Part shown: positions 9,151-17,628 of the stretch, piece by piece | Layout: each line of letters opens with the position of its first letter | Position numbering within the stretch: position 1 is the stretch's first letter | Assembly: GCA_905480335.1 (NCBI GenBank) | Contig: CAJQPY010000003.1 | Location: forward strand, 62,001 to 126,000 | Reading direction: 5' to 3' | DNA from: an uncultured Ilumatobacter sp. | GTDB taxonomy: Bacteria > Actinomycetota > Acidimicrobiia > Acidimicrobiales > Ilumatobacteraceae | Length of the DNA stretch: 64,000 nt | Notes under the pieces: model-generated | What the model was told of the DNA's origin: nothing | What the model saw: only the letters and a program-made list of their open reading frames with translations | Databases searched by the model: none | Program-made: the position numbers and the translations under genes

Positions 9151-9953
9151 CAGAGGTTCTCAATCTTCGGAAAATCACTTGGGGGCATGATGTCGACCGT
9201 TGCGGATCGCTGCTGCGCGAGCATGCCCCCGTCGATGCGGATGACGTCGCCGGTGATGTACTCGGCGTCGTCGGATGCGAGGAACAACGCAGCCCCCGTT
9301 ATGTCGCGCGGATCACCAATCCTGCCGAGCGGCACATTCTCACCGCGTAGCGAACGCTGATCGATGTCAAGGCCGGCTGCATCGATTGAGCCGGGCATCA
9401 GCGCATTCACCCTAATGCTGTACGGGCCGAGATCAAGGGCCATGGCCCGCGTGAGCGCCTCAATCCCGCCCTTGCTTGCGTCGTACGCCGTGAAGGCGCG
9501 GTGAGCGCTGATCGCCCCACCCGAACTCATGTTGATGATGCAGCCACCGCCGGCTTTGGCCATGATGCGAGCAGCCTGGTGCGCACACAGGAAGTGACCG
9601 GTGAGGTTGACGTCGATGATCCTGCGCCACCAGGCCTCGTCGGCGTCGAAGAAGTGGAGCATCGGCGAAACGAGTCCGGCGTTATTGACGAGGACGTCAA
9701 CGGTTTCGTGGGTGGTCATCACGGCGTCGAACATCTCGGCTACTTGCGCTCCGTTCGACACGTCGGCGATCACTGCGCGCGCGTGGCCACCGGAGGCGAC
9801 AATCGATTCGACGACGGCGCCAGCGGCGTCGACGTCGATGTCGTTGACGACGACGCTGCTGCCCTCGCTTGCGAAGCGTTCGGCGATCGCTCGGCCGATA
9901 CCGCGAGCTGCGCCGGTCACCAGAACCACCTTGTCTTGCAGAGATGTATGCAT
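9150..9953 (-). CDS. Short-chain dehydrogenase/reductase
   Basis: A classical NAD(P)-dependent SDR of 267 residues. Seen: the Rossmann motif TGAARGIGRAIAERF, the structural NNAGLVSP, a catalytic Ser in INMSSGGAIS and the YxxxK motif in AYDASKGGIEAL. An acidic residue after the second strand (VVVNDIDVD) favours NAD(H). The ATG at 9953 has GGGA six bases upstream; an in-frame ATG at 9965 is also possible. It lies directly after the ArsR gene and before hyuA, overlapping hyuA by one base. It probably oxidises or reduces a pathway intermediate of the hydantoinase-type enzyme. Confidence 0.88.
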   Translation of the reverse strand: MHTSLQDKVVLVTGAARGIGRAIAERFASEGSSVVVNDIDVDAAGAVVESIVASGGHARAVIADVSNGAQVAEMFDAVMTTHETVDVLVNNAGLVSPMLHFFDADEAWWRRIIDVNLTGHFLCAHQAARIMAKAGGGCIINMSSGGAISAHRAFTAYDASKGGIEALTRAMALDLGPYSIRVNALMPGSIDAAGLDIDQRSLRGENVPLGRIGDPRDITGAALFLASDDAEYITGDVIRIDGGMLAQQRSATVDIMPPSDFPKIENL

Positions 9954-9966
9954 GTGTCGTCCCATT

Positions 9967-10305
9967 TCAGATCTGGGCCAAATCGGTCTTGAGTCGTTCA
10001 ATCGCCGACTCATTGCGCCGGTAGTACACGTAACCCGAGAGCGGCGTGGCGACGACGAGGCCGGCATCAACGAGCACCTTCATGTGTCGTGACGCCGCAG
10101 GCTGGCTCACTCCAAGTTTGTCGGTGATGTACCTGTTGCATGCACCGTACCCCACTGGGTCGCCGTGCTCCTGCGGCGGAAAGTTCGCTGCCGGATCCCT
10201 CAGCCAGTTGAGGATTTGCAGCCGACGGGCACTGGCGAGTGCCTTCACGGCGCGCTCCAGCATCGATTCGGTCAATATCGGTTCAGTCATCGCCGTCAGC
10301 TGCAT
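9967..10305 (-). CDS. ArsR-type winged-helix regulator
   Basis: A 112-residue winged-helix protein, first gene of the SDR-hyuA-hyuB operon. The recognition helix region reads KLGVSQPAASRHMKVLVDAG, followed by a wing (VVATPLSGYVYYRRN). There is an unusual insert between helices (AANFPPQEHGDPVGYGACN) with a single cysteine, so a canonical paired-Cys metal sensor site is absent and an organic ligand is more likely. A downstream in-frame ATG at 10290 is an alternative start. It is divergent from the EcsC-like gene. Repression of its own operon is the natural reading but is inferred. Confidence 0.85.
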   Translation of the reverse strand: MQLTAMTEPILTESMLERAVKALASARRLQILNWLRDPAANFPPQEHGDPVGYGACNRYITDKLGVSQPAASRHMKVLVDAGLVVATPLSGYVYYRRNESAIERLKTDLAQI

Positions 10306-10361
10306 TTGCCATAACTAACTCGTTATCCGTGCGGCCGTCAAGACGCGCTACCGTCGTCGCG

Positions 10362-11084
10362 GTGGGACGCCGACCGACTGTCATCGGGCGTACGCCACGC
10401 CGCATCGGCAGCGACGACGTAGTGCGGGCAACGATCGGCCAGCAATTGATCGCCAGCGTGGATCGGGCGGCCACTACTAGATGGGATGCTGCACGGCTGC
10501 GAGCCGGCGAGCTCCAGGGCCCGCGCAACGAACAGGTCAATGTGGTGACTGCGCGTATCCGGCGCGAACTCGGTTTGGCCGGCGCGGCATCCGGCGGCAC
10601 CGCCGCCGTTCCCGGCGTCGGGATGGTCGCGGCCACTGCGGCGTTCGCTGCCGAACTGGGCTGGTCGACGATCCGGCTGACCGACTTGATCATGACAATC
10701 GCGGTCATTCATGGCCACGATCGTGCAGGCCTTGTAGAGCGGCGAATGTGGGTGCTTTCTATTCTCGCCTACCGCAATGGTGCCGCCGGGGTCCTAACTA
10801 AGCTCATGGCGGAATTTGCAGAGGCGCCTGGACGTAGCAGCGTTCGGCGGCTGTCCGAACGCTCGGTTCAGAGGATCAACGCATCGGTCGCACAGGTCGT
10901 GGTACGCCGCTACGGCACTCGTGCCGGCGTGGCTGCTGTGGGCCGCGCCGTCCCCTTCGGCGTCGGTGCCGCGCTTGGCTACGGGATCAACAGTCGAACC
11001 GTTGGCATGGTCAGCGATCACACTCACACGTTTTTTACCGAGTTCCCGATCGCCCTCTCAGCGATCGACGTCGACCCACGGTAG
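10362..11084 (+). CDS. EcsC-like protein
   Basis: A 240-residue protein with the glycine/alanine-rich, partly hydrophobic core of EcsC-domain proteins (GLAGAASGGTAAVPGVGMVA, then LGWSTIRLTDLIMTIAVIHG). EcsC is an accessory protein of an ABC exporter in Bacillus, but the molecular role of the domain is not settled. The GTG at 10362 is preferred because the longer frame would overlap the divergent ArsR gene. The C-terminal third repeats the Ala/Gly-rich pattern (GVAAVGRAVPFGVGAALGYG). No ABC transporter lies next to it, so function remains open. Confidence 0.65.
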   Translation: MGRRPTVIGRTPRRIGSDDVVRATIGQQLIASVDRAATTRWDAARLRAGELQGPRNEQVNVVTARIRRELGLAGAASGGTAAVPGVGMVAATAAFAAELGWSTIRLTDLIMTIAVIHGHDRAGLVERRMWVLSILAYRNGAAGVLTKLMAEFAEAPGRSSVRRLSERSVQRINASVAQVVVRRYGTRAGVAAVGRAVPFGVGAALGYGINSRTVGMVSDHTHTFFTEFPIALSAIDVDPR

Positions 11085-11148
11085 GCCGCTGACATTCATC
11101 CGGGGCGAAAGACGCAACCGAATGGGTGTCACGGGTCGAGCCCTGATG

Positions 11149-12924
11149 TCACCAATATTCCTCGTAGTGGATGTTGCCAGGCGAGTTCCGTCGATCGAGG
11201 GTAAAACCCTGCTCAACGAGCAGTTCGGCCACTCCGGTGACCTCCGGAAAGACGAGTTCCCCCTGTTCTCCCTCGGGGAGACCGATCATCGCCGGATTCC
11301 CGCAGAGGAATACGTGACTCGTTTCAGCCGATAGTTCAACACCAAGCTTCTGGCTGAAATCGTCGTCGCGGATCAGATCCTGCAGGTAACGCTTCGGTAC
11401 ACCTGGCTCCCGCGTGGGCATCGGAACGTAGTGATAATTCGCGTATCGCGACTCTAGCTCGCGATGTTTGTCTAAATAGCCGAGGTCGGCCGACTGGCGT
11501 ACGGTGACGGCTGAGACGATCGGACCGGTGTGGCCCTTTCGCAGCAGTTCGACGACCATGCCGTTGTGTGGCGCCTCCCCCGTACCGGTCGAGAAGAAGA
11601 CGATCTCGGCACGCGGGTTGATGACCGATTTGAGTGTGTAGCGCCCGGCCACCTTCGGCCCCAGGTAGATCCGGTCGCCCTCGTGCTTAAGCGCAAGGCG
11701 GGGTGTCAGCGCAGGAGTGTTATCCGGTGTCGGCGGCACCAGCACGATGTAGAACTCCAGCTCGTCCAACCCGTTCTCGTCGGTCAGATAGCCATAATCG
11801 TCAAACATTCGTGACGAGATCGAATACGACCGCCGAATCAGCTTGTCCCAACGTTTGTCGGCTTCGGAGTCCGGAGCGTCGTCAATGCGTTCCTCCCAGT
11901 AGCCGAGACCGAGCGACGCATACTGGCCCGGCAAGTACGAGGTGTCGCCCTGATCGGGCTTGACCCGCAGCACCCACAGGTCGGAATGGGTGGCCTCGAA
12001 GTGTGTAATCGTCGCGTTGTAGTGCTCCTCGCGCAATTCCTCGATCGCTCCGACATGCCTGGCACGCCGTTCGAGCGGGCTCGGTGGGGTATCGACCTTC
12101 ACGTCCGGGAAGCATGCCTCGGCCATTGCCGGGCCGACCTGCCAACCCGGAGCGGTCGTAACAGGTCTGCCCTCTCCCGGGTCGCCGAGAAACCACACCT
12201 TGCCAGAGGCAAGCGCTGCGGACGTGACGCCAACTTCACCGGGTTCGGAAACGTGACGGACCGAGGCAAACACGACGTGGTCGAATTGCAGGTCAGGTGT
12301 TCGGCGATCTCCGAATTCAACCATCGGAAATTCGCCTACAAATGTGATCACCTGCGGCGTCGAGCGATACAGCAGCGTTGCCTGGCGACCGCGCTCGAGG
12401 CCCTGCAGCGCGCTCGCGGCTGCCGGAGACAAAAGCGTGGGGTCCATCCCGGCCGCAGCGAGCACCACTCGATTGCCAGCATCAACGTACTGTGCGGTGA
12501 GCTCAACAGCGTGATCCGACAGGCCGACGACTAGGACGTCTTGATCGGTACCCGCCGCGACTTCGTCGAGATGGACCCGCGAGCTGTCTGGCATCGCGAT
12601 CGGCGGCGTCCACGACACATCGGCGCGCCGATCCGCCACCAAGACTGCTCGAGTTCGGTAGCTCAATCGATTGGTGTTCACCACGATGTCGTCGCCGATG
12701 CACTCGACCGACTCGACCGTTTCACCGAAGCCAACATCGAGCTGATTCGGGCCGATCAAATCGGGCAGGGCAACGCGAGAGGACGACTCGATGATCCGCA
12801 CGCGCCGCAGACCAGAGCGGAGTGACGAGATCGCCGTCGAAAGTCCCCCAGCAGACCCACCGACGATCACAAGGTCATAGAGCTGATTGGGAGTCGAGGC
12901 GTCCGATGCATCCATCGCCCGCAC
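11149..12924 (-). CDS. Two-module flavoprotein: thioredoxin-reductase-like plus ferredoxin-NADP reductase
   Basis: This 591-residue protein joins two flavoenzyme folds. Residues 1 to about 285 look like a thioredoxin-reductase/FNR2-type FAD/NAD(P) domain (VIVGGSAGGLSTAISSL; a second Rossmann segment DVLVVGLSDHAVELTAQY). Residues about 300-591 are a plant/bacterial-type ferredoxin-NADP reductase: YLPGQYASLGLG, RRSYSISS for FAD, FFSTGTGEAPHNGM for NADP, VFLCGNPAMIG, and an aromatic C-terminus (HYEEYW). The N-terminal module lacks a CxxC redox pair, so it is not a thioredoxin reductase. The likely role is NADPH-dependent reduction of a ferredoxin, possibly routed through two flavins. It lies next to the copper genes but has its own promoter space. 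Confidence 0.82.
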   Translation of the reverse strand: MRAMDASDASTPNQLYDLVIVGGSAGGLSTAISSLRSGLRRVRIIESSSRVALPDLIGPNQLDVGFGETVESVECIGDDIVVNTNRLSYRTRAVLVADRRADVSWTPPIAMPDSSRVHLDEVAAGTDQDVLVVGLSDHAVELTAQYVDAGNRVVLAAAGMDPTLLSPAAASALQGLERGRQATLLYRSTPQVITFVGEFPMVEFGDRRTPDLQFDHVVFASVRHVSEPGEVGVTSAALASGKVWFLGDPGEGRPVTTAPGWQVGPAMAEACFPDVKVDTPPSPLERRARHVGAIEELREEHYNATITHFEATHSDLWVLRVKPDQGDTSYLPGQYASLGLGYWEERIDDAPDSEADKRWDKLIRRSYSISSRMFDDYGYLTDENGLDELEFYIVLVPPTPDNTPALTPRLALKHEGDRIYLGPKVAGRYTLKSVINPRAEIVFFSTGTGEAPHNGMVVELLRKGHTGPIVSAVTVRQSADLGYLDKHRELESRYANYHYVPMPTREPGVPKRYLQDLIRDDDFSQKLGVELSAETSHVFLCGNPAMIGLPEGEQGELVFPEVTGVAELLVEQGFTLDRRNSPGNIHYEEYW

Positions 12925-12991
12925 GTTAGTTTTTCGATCGGATAACGGTCACACTGGGAGGGAGTAGATTGCGGCTCCTAGCCCAGAGGGA

Positions 12992-14515
12992 TCAAATGGT
13001 TGCAGCAGCAACCAATGATGCGGTGACGATCACCACGAACACGAGGACAATCGCCTCGGCGGTCACGATCGAACGAAGACGCGCCGCAAGTAGGTCCGAT
13101 TGGGGTTGGACATCAAGGGCAGGGACGAGCCGAAAGTGGTTGTAGGCGCCTACCGAAGCCGCAACGACAACGGCAGCGGTCTTGAGGAGCAGGGTCTTAC
13201 CCCATTCCGTTCCGGTCAGGTCGCTAAACGAGTCGAGCACGATGAACGCCATCAGAACGCCGGCGAGCGCTACCGCTCCCAGGGCCATGGCTGCCACCCG
13301 CGAGAACCGAATGACCAACTCGGCAACATTGGCATCGTTCCCCCGACGATGCCGCAACCATGCGATAGCACTCAGTGACACGACACCGCCGACCCAAACG
13401 CTCCCGGCAGCGACATGCACCGTGTCCAGCAGAGCGTGCATCGGCCGAAACCCCTTGCTGACCGTATGTCCGTCGAACCAGAAGGACATGAGTACGACAA
13501 CGGCACCGACTCCAATCGGCCACGCGCTGCGGGTCGGCGTCCAACGGACACGTTCCACCGACTCGGCCGACGGCGTGAGCGAGGTCAGATGATCGACGAC
13601 GGCCGCGGACAGGGCGCTGGGGGCTCCGGAGGACGTGACCTCATCGCGTCGCATCGTGATGAGTAGGCCAGCGACGAGCGTGAGCCCGCCGAAGGCGCGA
13701 AGCATCGCTGCGAATCCAGCGGACGTCGACCAAGCAGAGCCGATCGACTCATCACCAAGCCGGACGATGCCCACATGCTCGACTATCGCACCCACGACCA
13801 GTACACCCGAGACCGCCGTTACCGCCGCGAGGAACGTTCGCACCTCTGCACGACCCCCACGTAACGCCGAGATTCCGAAAGCGAGGGCACCGAGGGACAG
13901 AGCCACGCCGAGCAGCCCGAGAATTCGACCCCAGAGAGCCATCGTCTCACCGGGACGAGACTCATCGATCGCCAGGAAGTCTTCGAGCGTTTGAGCCGAC
14001 ACCTTCGAGTTGCTACCAGCGGACATGTTTCCGGCACCGGGAACGTCCTTGGCGTCTGTCCCTGCATACCCGGTCCCGTCCGACTCACCTATCGGGACCA
14101 TAAGGACTGTCGCTGGGACAGTCGTCGAAATCGGTGCCTTCACCGCAAACGAGAATGCCCCCTCAATCGGATGGGAATCGACCGCCTGAACATTCCAACG
14201 GATTCCGACATCGCCGCCCGCTAGCGGTGGGTCGAATCGAATCGTGAAGACCTGGTCGTCGAGCGTGCTGACCGAGACCGGCTCCTGAACGACACCACTC
14301 GCGTTGAGAGCAACGAAGCCCACACCGACCGGCGTGGCCGGCCCGGTAAACGAAATCGTGACGAGCTCGACTGGTGCAACCACGGTAGAGAGATCGGCTG
14401 GCGTCGACGACTCGAATCCGGTGTGCGCCGAGGCGGGAGCGGCCCCAAACAGCGTCAAGGCAATCGCCAGCGCGACGGTCCACGCGACGACGGCCGCACG
14501 TGACGCACCCTGCAC
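12992..14515 (-). CDS. copCD: CopC-CopD fusion, copper resistance protein
   Basis: A 507-residue secreted/membrane protein. Residues 1-30 are a signal peptide ending ASA; the mature chain begins with His31, followed by the CopC beta-barrel to about residue 130. His31, Asp113 and His115 (HTGF; AVDSHPIEG) match the H1/D83/H85 Cu(II) brace of CopC in mature numbering. From about residue 195 there are eight or so hydrophobic helices of the CopD type (ILGLLGVALSLGALAFGI and later segments). CopCD proteins bind periplasmic-side copper and pass it inward or buffer it. It is the last gene of merR-copA-copCD, 83 bases after copA. Confidence 0.9.
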   Translation of the reverse strand: MQGASRAAVVAWTVALAIALTLFGAAPASAHTGFESSTPADLSTVVAPVELVTISFTGPATPVGVGFVALNASGVVQEPVSVSTLDDQVFTIRFDPPLAGGDVGIRWNVQAVDSHPIEGAFSFAVKAPISTTVPATVLMVPIGESDGTGYAGTDAKDVPGAGNMSAGSNSKVSAQTLEDFLAIDESRPGETMALWGRILGLLGVALSLGALAFGISALRGGRAEVRTFLAAVTAVSGVLVVGAIVEHVGIVRLGDESIGSAWSTSAGFAAMLRAFGGLTLVAGLLITMRRDEVTSSGAPSALSAAVVDHLTSLTPSAESVERVRWTPTRSAWPIGVGAVVVLMSFWFDGHTVSKGFRPMHALLDTVHVAAGSVWVGGVVSLSAIAWLRHRRGNDANVAELVIRFSRVAAMALGAVALAGVLMAFIVLDSFSDLTGTEWGKTLLLKTAAVVVAASVGAYNHFRLVPALDVQPQSDLLAARLRSIVTAEAIVLVFVVIVTASLVAAATI

Positions 14516-14598
14516 CTACAGCACCCGCCGACTAGCTGCGACTCGCATACCCGTCACCCTAGACATGCCTACCGGTCGCACTCGATCAGACGCATGGG

Positions 14599-17136
14599 TC
14601 ATTCTCCAAGGTCGCAATCTGCGCCGGTGACTGCCGGAACGGTTCCATCGGTCACGCCCCCGACAACGGTAACGGTCTTGGCGTCCACGTCGAGCTCGAC
14701 GGACGACACCTCGGCCACCACGCCGGCGGCAGCCTCGTTTGCGCGTTTGCCATGTACGTACGCAATTGACGGGACGCCAAGAGTGACGCCCCCAGGTGCG
14801 GCAAGGTCATCGTGGACGGTGGCGTCGGGCATGAACTGCTCCTTCGGGAACGGCAGCGGCGCAGAAGGTACTGGCGCTGACATATTGACACCACCCGGTA
14901 CGGATAGCTGCGCAACCGACGGCGTGAAACGCCGGAGGCGGATGCTGTTAGCGACCACGCTGATCGACGAGAGGGCCATCGCAGCGCCAGCGACCATCGG
15001 GTTAAGAACGCCAGCGACAGCGAGGGGAATTGCGAGCGAGTTGTACCCGAATGCCCAGAACAAATTCTGCACGATAGTTCGGTAGGTGCGTCGGGAAAGT
15101 TCGATCGCGGTCACGACGTCACAAATGTCGCTACGCATGAGCGTAATATCGCTTGACTCAATCGCCACGTCGGTCCCGGAGCCGATCGCGATTCCCAAGT
15201 CAGCCTGAACAAGCGCCGGAGCGTCGTTTACGCCGTCACCGACCATGGCAACGACATCGCCGTTCTCCTGTAACCGCCGCACCGCACCCTGCTTGTCCGC
15301 AGGGAGCACCTCGGCGATCACTCGATCGAGACCGAGCTCTGACGCAACGGCGCAGGCAGTCCGTTCGTTGTCGCCGGTGAGCATCGTCGCATTGAGGCCG
15401 AGCTCGTGGAGCCGCTGAATCGTGGCCGACGCCGAGGGCTGCACGGTGTCGGCAACTGCGAGCACCCCGCGCACCGAACCGTCCCAGCCGGCAAACACCA
15501 CGGTGCGTCCTCTTTGCTCCCACCCTGCAGCAGCCGCTTCAAGATCAGGGGACACGACCAGATCGGCTCCGCTCATGAGCTCGCGGCGACCGACCCAGAC
15601 CGTGACTCCTTCGACGTCGGCACGGATTCCCCTACCGGCGATGGCCTCGAGCGCGGATACAGACGGGTATTGTCCGAGTGCATCGACAGCGGCGTTGACG
15701 ATCGCTCGCCCAATTGGATGCTCGCTGTCGGACTCGACGGCTCCGGCGCAGGAGAGGAGCTGGTTTCTGCTCGTCGAGTCACCGGTCACTATGTCGGTCA
15801 CCGACATCAAACCAGCGGTAAGCGTCCCGGTCTTGTCAAACATGACCGTCGTGATGGACCGTGTGCGTTCGAGCACCTCAATCGATCTAATCAGGATGCC
15901 AAGCTGCGCGCCACGCCCAGTTCCAACCATGATCGCCATCGGGGTCGCAAGACCGAGTGCGCACGGACAGGCGATGATCAGTACTGCGACGGAGGCAGAG
16001 ACGGCGTCTGCGATGTCGTCGCCGAAGACGGCCCATCCGACGAAGGTGGCGAATGCGATTGAGGCCACCACCGGGACGAACACCGCTGAGATCCGATCGG
16101 CGAGTCGTTGGGCGGCCGACTTTCCAGTCTGGGCGCGTTCGACCAGTTCGACGATCTGGGATAGCGCTGTCTCGGTGCCGACTGCGCTCGCTTTGACGAT
16201 GAGCACACCTGATGTGTTCACAGTTGCGCCGGCAACATTGGCACCGACCGCTTTGTCGACCGGAAGCGACTCTCCGGTGAGCATCGACTCGTCCACGGCG
16301 CTAGCTCCGGCAACGACGACGCCGTCGACGGGCACCTTCTCACCGGGCCGGACCTTGAACGTGTCGCCGACGATGACGTCGTCGACCGGGATCATCACAT
16401 CAATGCCGTTGCGGATGACGCAGGCCTGCTTCGCCTCAAGTTCAACAAGCGAGCGCAGCGCACGCCCTGCGCGGCTCTTCACTCGCTCCTCGAGATACCT
16501 CCCGAGTGTGATGAAAAATATGATGACAACCGACGCATTGAAGTACAACTCCATCCCACCGGTCAGCAAGCGGTACGTGCTGAACGAGAACGCCGTCAGC
16601 GTTCCGAGCGCCACGAGCGAATCCATATTGGCGCTCAAATGCCGCGCCCGACGGGCTCCACCCACCAGGATCGGCCAGCCGACATAGAACTGTACGGGGA
16701 TCGCTAACGCGAACTGGGCCCACCGTAGGGTCGTGTTCTCCATGGCTCCAGGAACGAACATCATCGCCATCATGAACGCCGCGATCAGCGTTGAAATCAG
16801 GGTTCGGCGGAGCCACATTCGCCGATCCGCCGCTTCATCGAGTTCGATCCATTCAGCACGCTCCGCTGCCGAGAGCTTGGAGCCGTCGGCGCCAACGAGG
16901 TCGGCCAGCAAGTACCCCGACTGCTCGACAGCGAAACAGATGGCGGCGCGGTCGATTTGCGCTCCAGGCACGAGCGAGATGCTGGCACGCGACGTTGCGA
17001 AGTTGACTTGCGCCATCGCAACTCCCGGCTGGGACAAGAGCGTTTTCTCGACATGCGCAGCGCACGAGCCGCAGGTCATCCCGCCCACGACGAAGTCGAG
17101 CGGCACGCTCGCCTCGGTCGTTTCCGCAACGGTCAT
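14599..17136 (-). CDS. copA: Cu(I)-exporting P-type ATPase with degenerate C-terminal metal domain
   Basis: An 845-residue P1B-ATPase. The N-terminal HMA domain carries [16 protein letters not shown] (residues 18-33). The transport CPC motif is at 390-392, TGES at 287-290, the phosphorylated Asp434 is in DKTGTLT, HP is in SEHPIGRA and [10 protein letters not shown] follows. The helix-7/8 signatures YN (FGYNSLAIP) and MALSS mark subgroup IB-1, which exports Cu(I). Residues 738-845 form an extra tail; residues 784-845 align with another HMA domain, but its metal motif is changed so that both cysteines are lost (AYVHG in place of a CxxC; Tyr793 and Gly796). The start is an ATG just downstream of a MerR-type promoter. 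It probably pumps Cu(I) out of the cytoplasm. Confidence 0.93.
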   Translation of the reverse strand: MTVAETTEASVPLDFVVGGMTCGSCAAHVEKTLLSQPGVAMAQVNFATSRASISLVPGAQIDRAAICFAVEQSGYLLADLVGADGSKLSAAERAEWIELDEAADRRMWLRRTLISTLIAAFMMAMMFVPGAMENTTLRWAQFALAIPVQFYVGWPILVGGARRARHLSANMDSLVALGTLTAFSFSTYRLLTGGMELYFNASVVIIFFITLGRYLEERVKSRAGRALRSLVELEAKQACVIRNGIDVMIPVDDVIVGDTFKVRPGEKVPVDGVVVAGASAVDESMLTGESLPVDKAVGANVAGATVNTSGVLIVKASAVGTETALSQIVELVERAQTGKSAAQRLADRISAVFVPVVASIAFATFVGWAVFGDDIADAVSASVAVLIIACPCALGLATPMAIMVGTGRGAQLGILIRSIEVLERTRSITTVMFDKTGTLTAGLMSVTDIVTGDSTSRNQLLSCAGAVESDSEHPIGRAIVNAAVDALGQYPSVSALEAIAGRGIRADVEGVTVWVGRRELMSGADLVVSPDLEAAAAGWEQRGRTVVFAGWDGSVRGVLAVADTVQPSASATIQRLHELGLNATMLTGDNERTACAVASELGLDRVIAEVLPADKQGAVRRLQENGDVVAMVGDGVNDAPALVQADLGIAIGSGTDVAIESSDITLMRSDICDVVTAIELSRRTYRTIVQNLFWAFGYNSLAIPLAVAGVLNPMVAGAAMALSSISVVANSIRLRRFTPSVAQLSVPGGVNMSAPVPSAPLPFPKEQFMPDATVHDDLAAPGGVTLGVPSIAYVHGKRANEAAAGVVAEVSSVELDVDAKTVTVVGGVTDGTVPAVTGADCDLGE

Positions 17137-17143
17137 ACGACCA

Positions 17144-17174
17144 CCATAAGGATTCCAGCCCGGGGGAAGGTCAA
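17144..17174 (-). promoter_or_regulatory. MerR-type copA promoter with 19-bp spacer
   Basis: Read on the minus strand, TTGACC (-35, 17174-17169) and TTATGG (-10, 17149-17144) are separated by exactly 19 bases. The spacer contains the split dyad CCTTCC...GGAA(T)CC. This is the layout of promoters activated by MerR/CueR-type proteins, which untwist an over-long spacer. The copA ATG is at 17136, about eight bases past the -10, so the mRNA is probably leaderless or nearly so. Confidence 0.7.
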
Positions 17175-17217
17175 GTGACTATGGACACACTTTACGCGTT
17201 TCGTAGTTTTTATGAGG

Positions 17218-17628
17218 TCAGCTTGTGACACGCGCCGATGCGATTACCTGGCATCGATTGGCATCGGTACATTGCGCCGGGTCAAGCCGACCGGCACGCG
17301 CACTCAGCCGCTGGAGTTCGGCACGCGCTGCGCAGAGTTCATCAATCTTCACATCGAGTGCGAGAAGGTGTTCAGCGAGCAGCGCCTTGGCGTGGTCGCA
17401 CGACTGCCCCCCTTTTTCCTTAATCTCGAGAATCGACGCGATTTCCGCAAGCGTGAGACCTGATGCCTTTGCCTGCCGAATGAAGTCAAGCCGTTCGAGC
17501 GCCTCATGCCCGTAGATGCGGTACCCGCCAGGGGTGCGCGCCGGAGCATTCAAGAGCCCGACCGACTCGTAGTATCGAATCGTCTTCGCGGTTAAACCCG
17601 ACGTTTGGGCTAGCTGGCCGATCTGCAT
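17218..17628 (-). CDS. MerR family metal-responsive regulator
   Basis: A 136-residue MerR protein. The DNA-binding part reads IGQLAQTSGLTAKTIRYYE followed by GGYRIYGHEALERLDFIRQA; then comes the long dimerisation helix (HAKALLAEHLLALDVKIDEL). Metal-ligand candidates are Cys in SCDHAK at the start of that helix and C-x5-C near the C-terminus. The first cysteine matches the Cys79 position of divalent-metal sensors (ZntR, MerR), where CueR has Ser, so specificity is uncertain although it sits 81 bases ahead of copA. The ATG at 17628 is the true start: the open frame continues upstream, but that part is a Rieske-oxygenase remnant. Confidence 0.88.
   Translation of the reverse strand: MQIGQLAQTSGLTAKTIRYYESVGLLNAPARTPGGYRIYGHEALERLDFIRQAKASGLTLAEIASILEIKEKGGQSCDHAKALLAEHLLALDVKIDELCAARAELQRLSARAGRLDPAQCTDANRCQVIASARVTS

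Noticed and set aside
9501..10092. Two 163-codon plus-strand frames opposite the SDR
   Set aside because: Both lie antisense to a clear SDR with all motifs and show no domain of their own.
14599..14785. A functional second copper-binding domain in CopA
   Set aside because: The fold pattern is there but both cysteines of the CxxC site are replaced, so copper binding there is not supported.
15422..16687. A 421-codon plus-strand open frame opposite copA
   Set aside because: It mirrors the real gene; its composition is Ser/Thr/Arg-rich without any domain, while the opposite strand has all P-type ATPase motifs. Long antisense frames are expected at this GC content.
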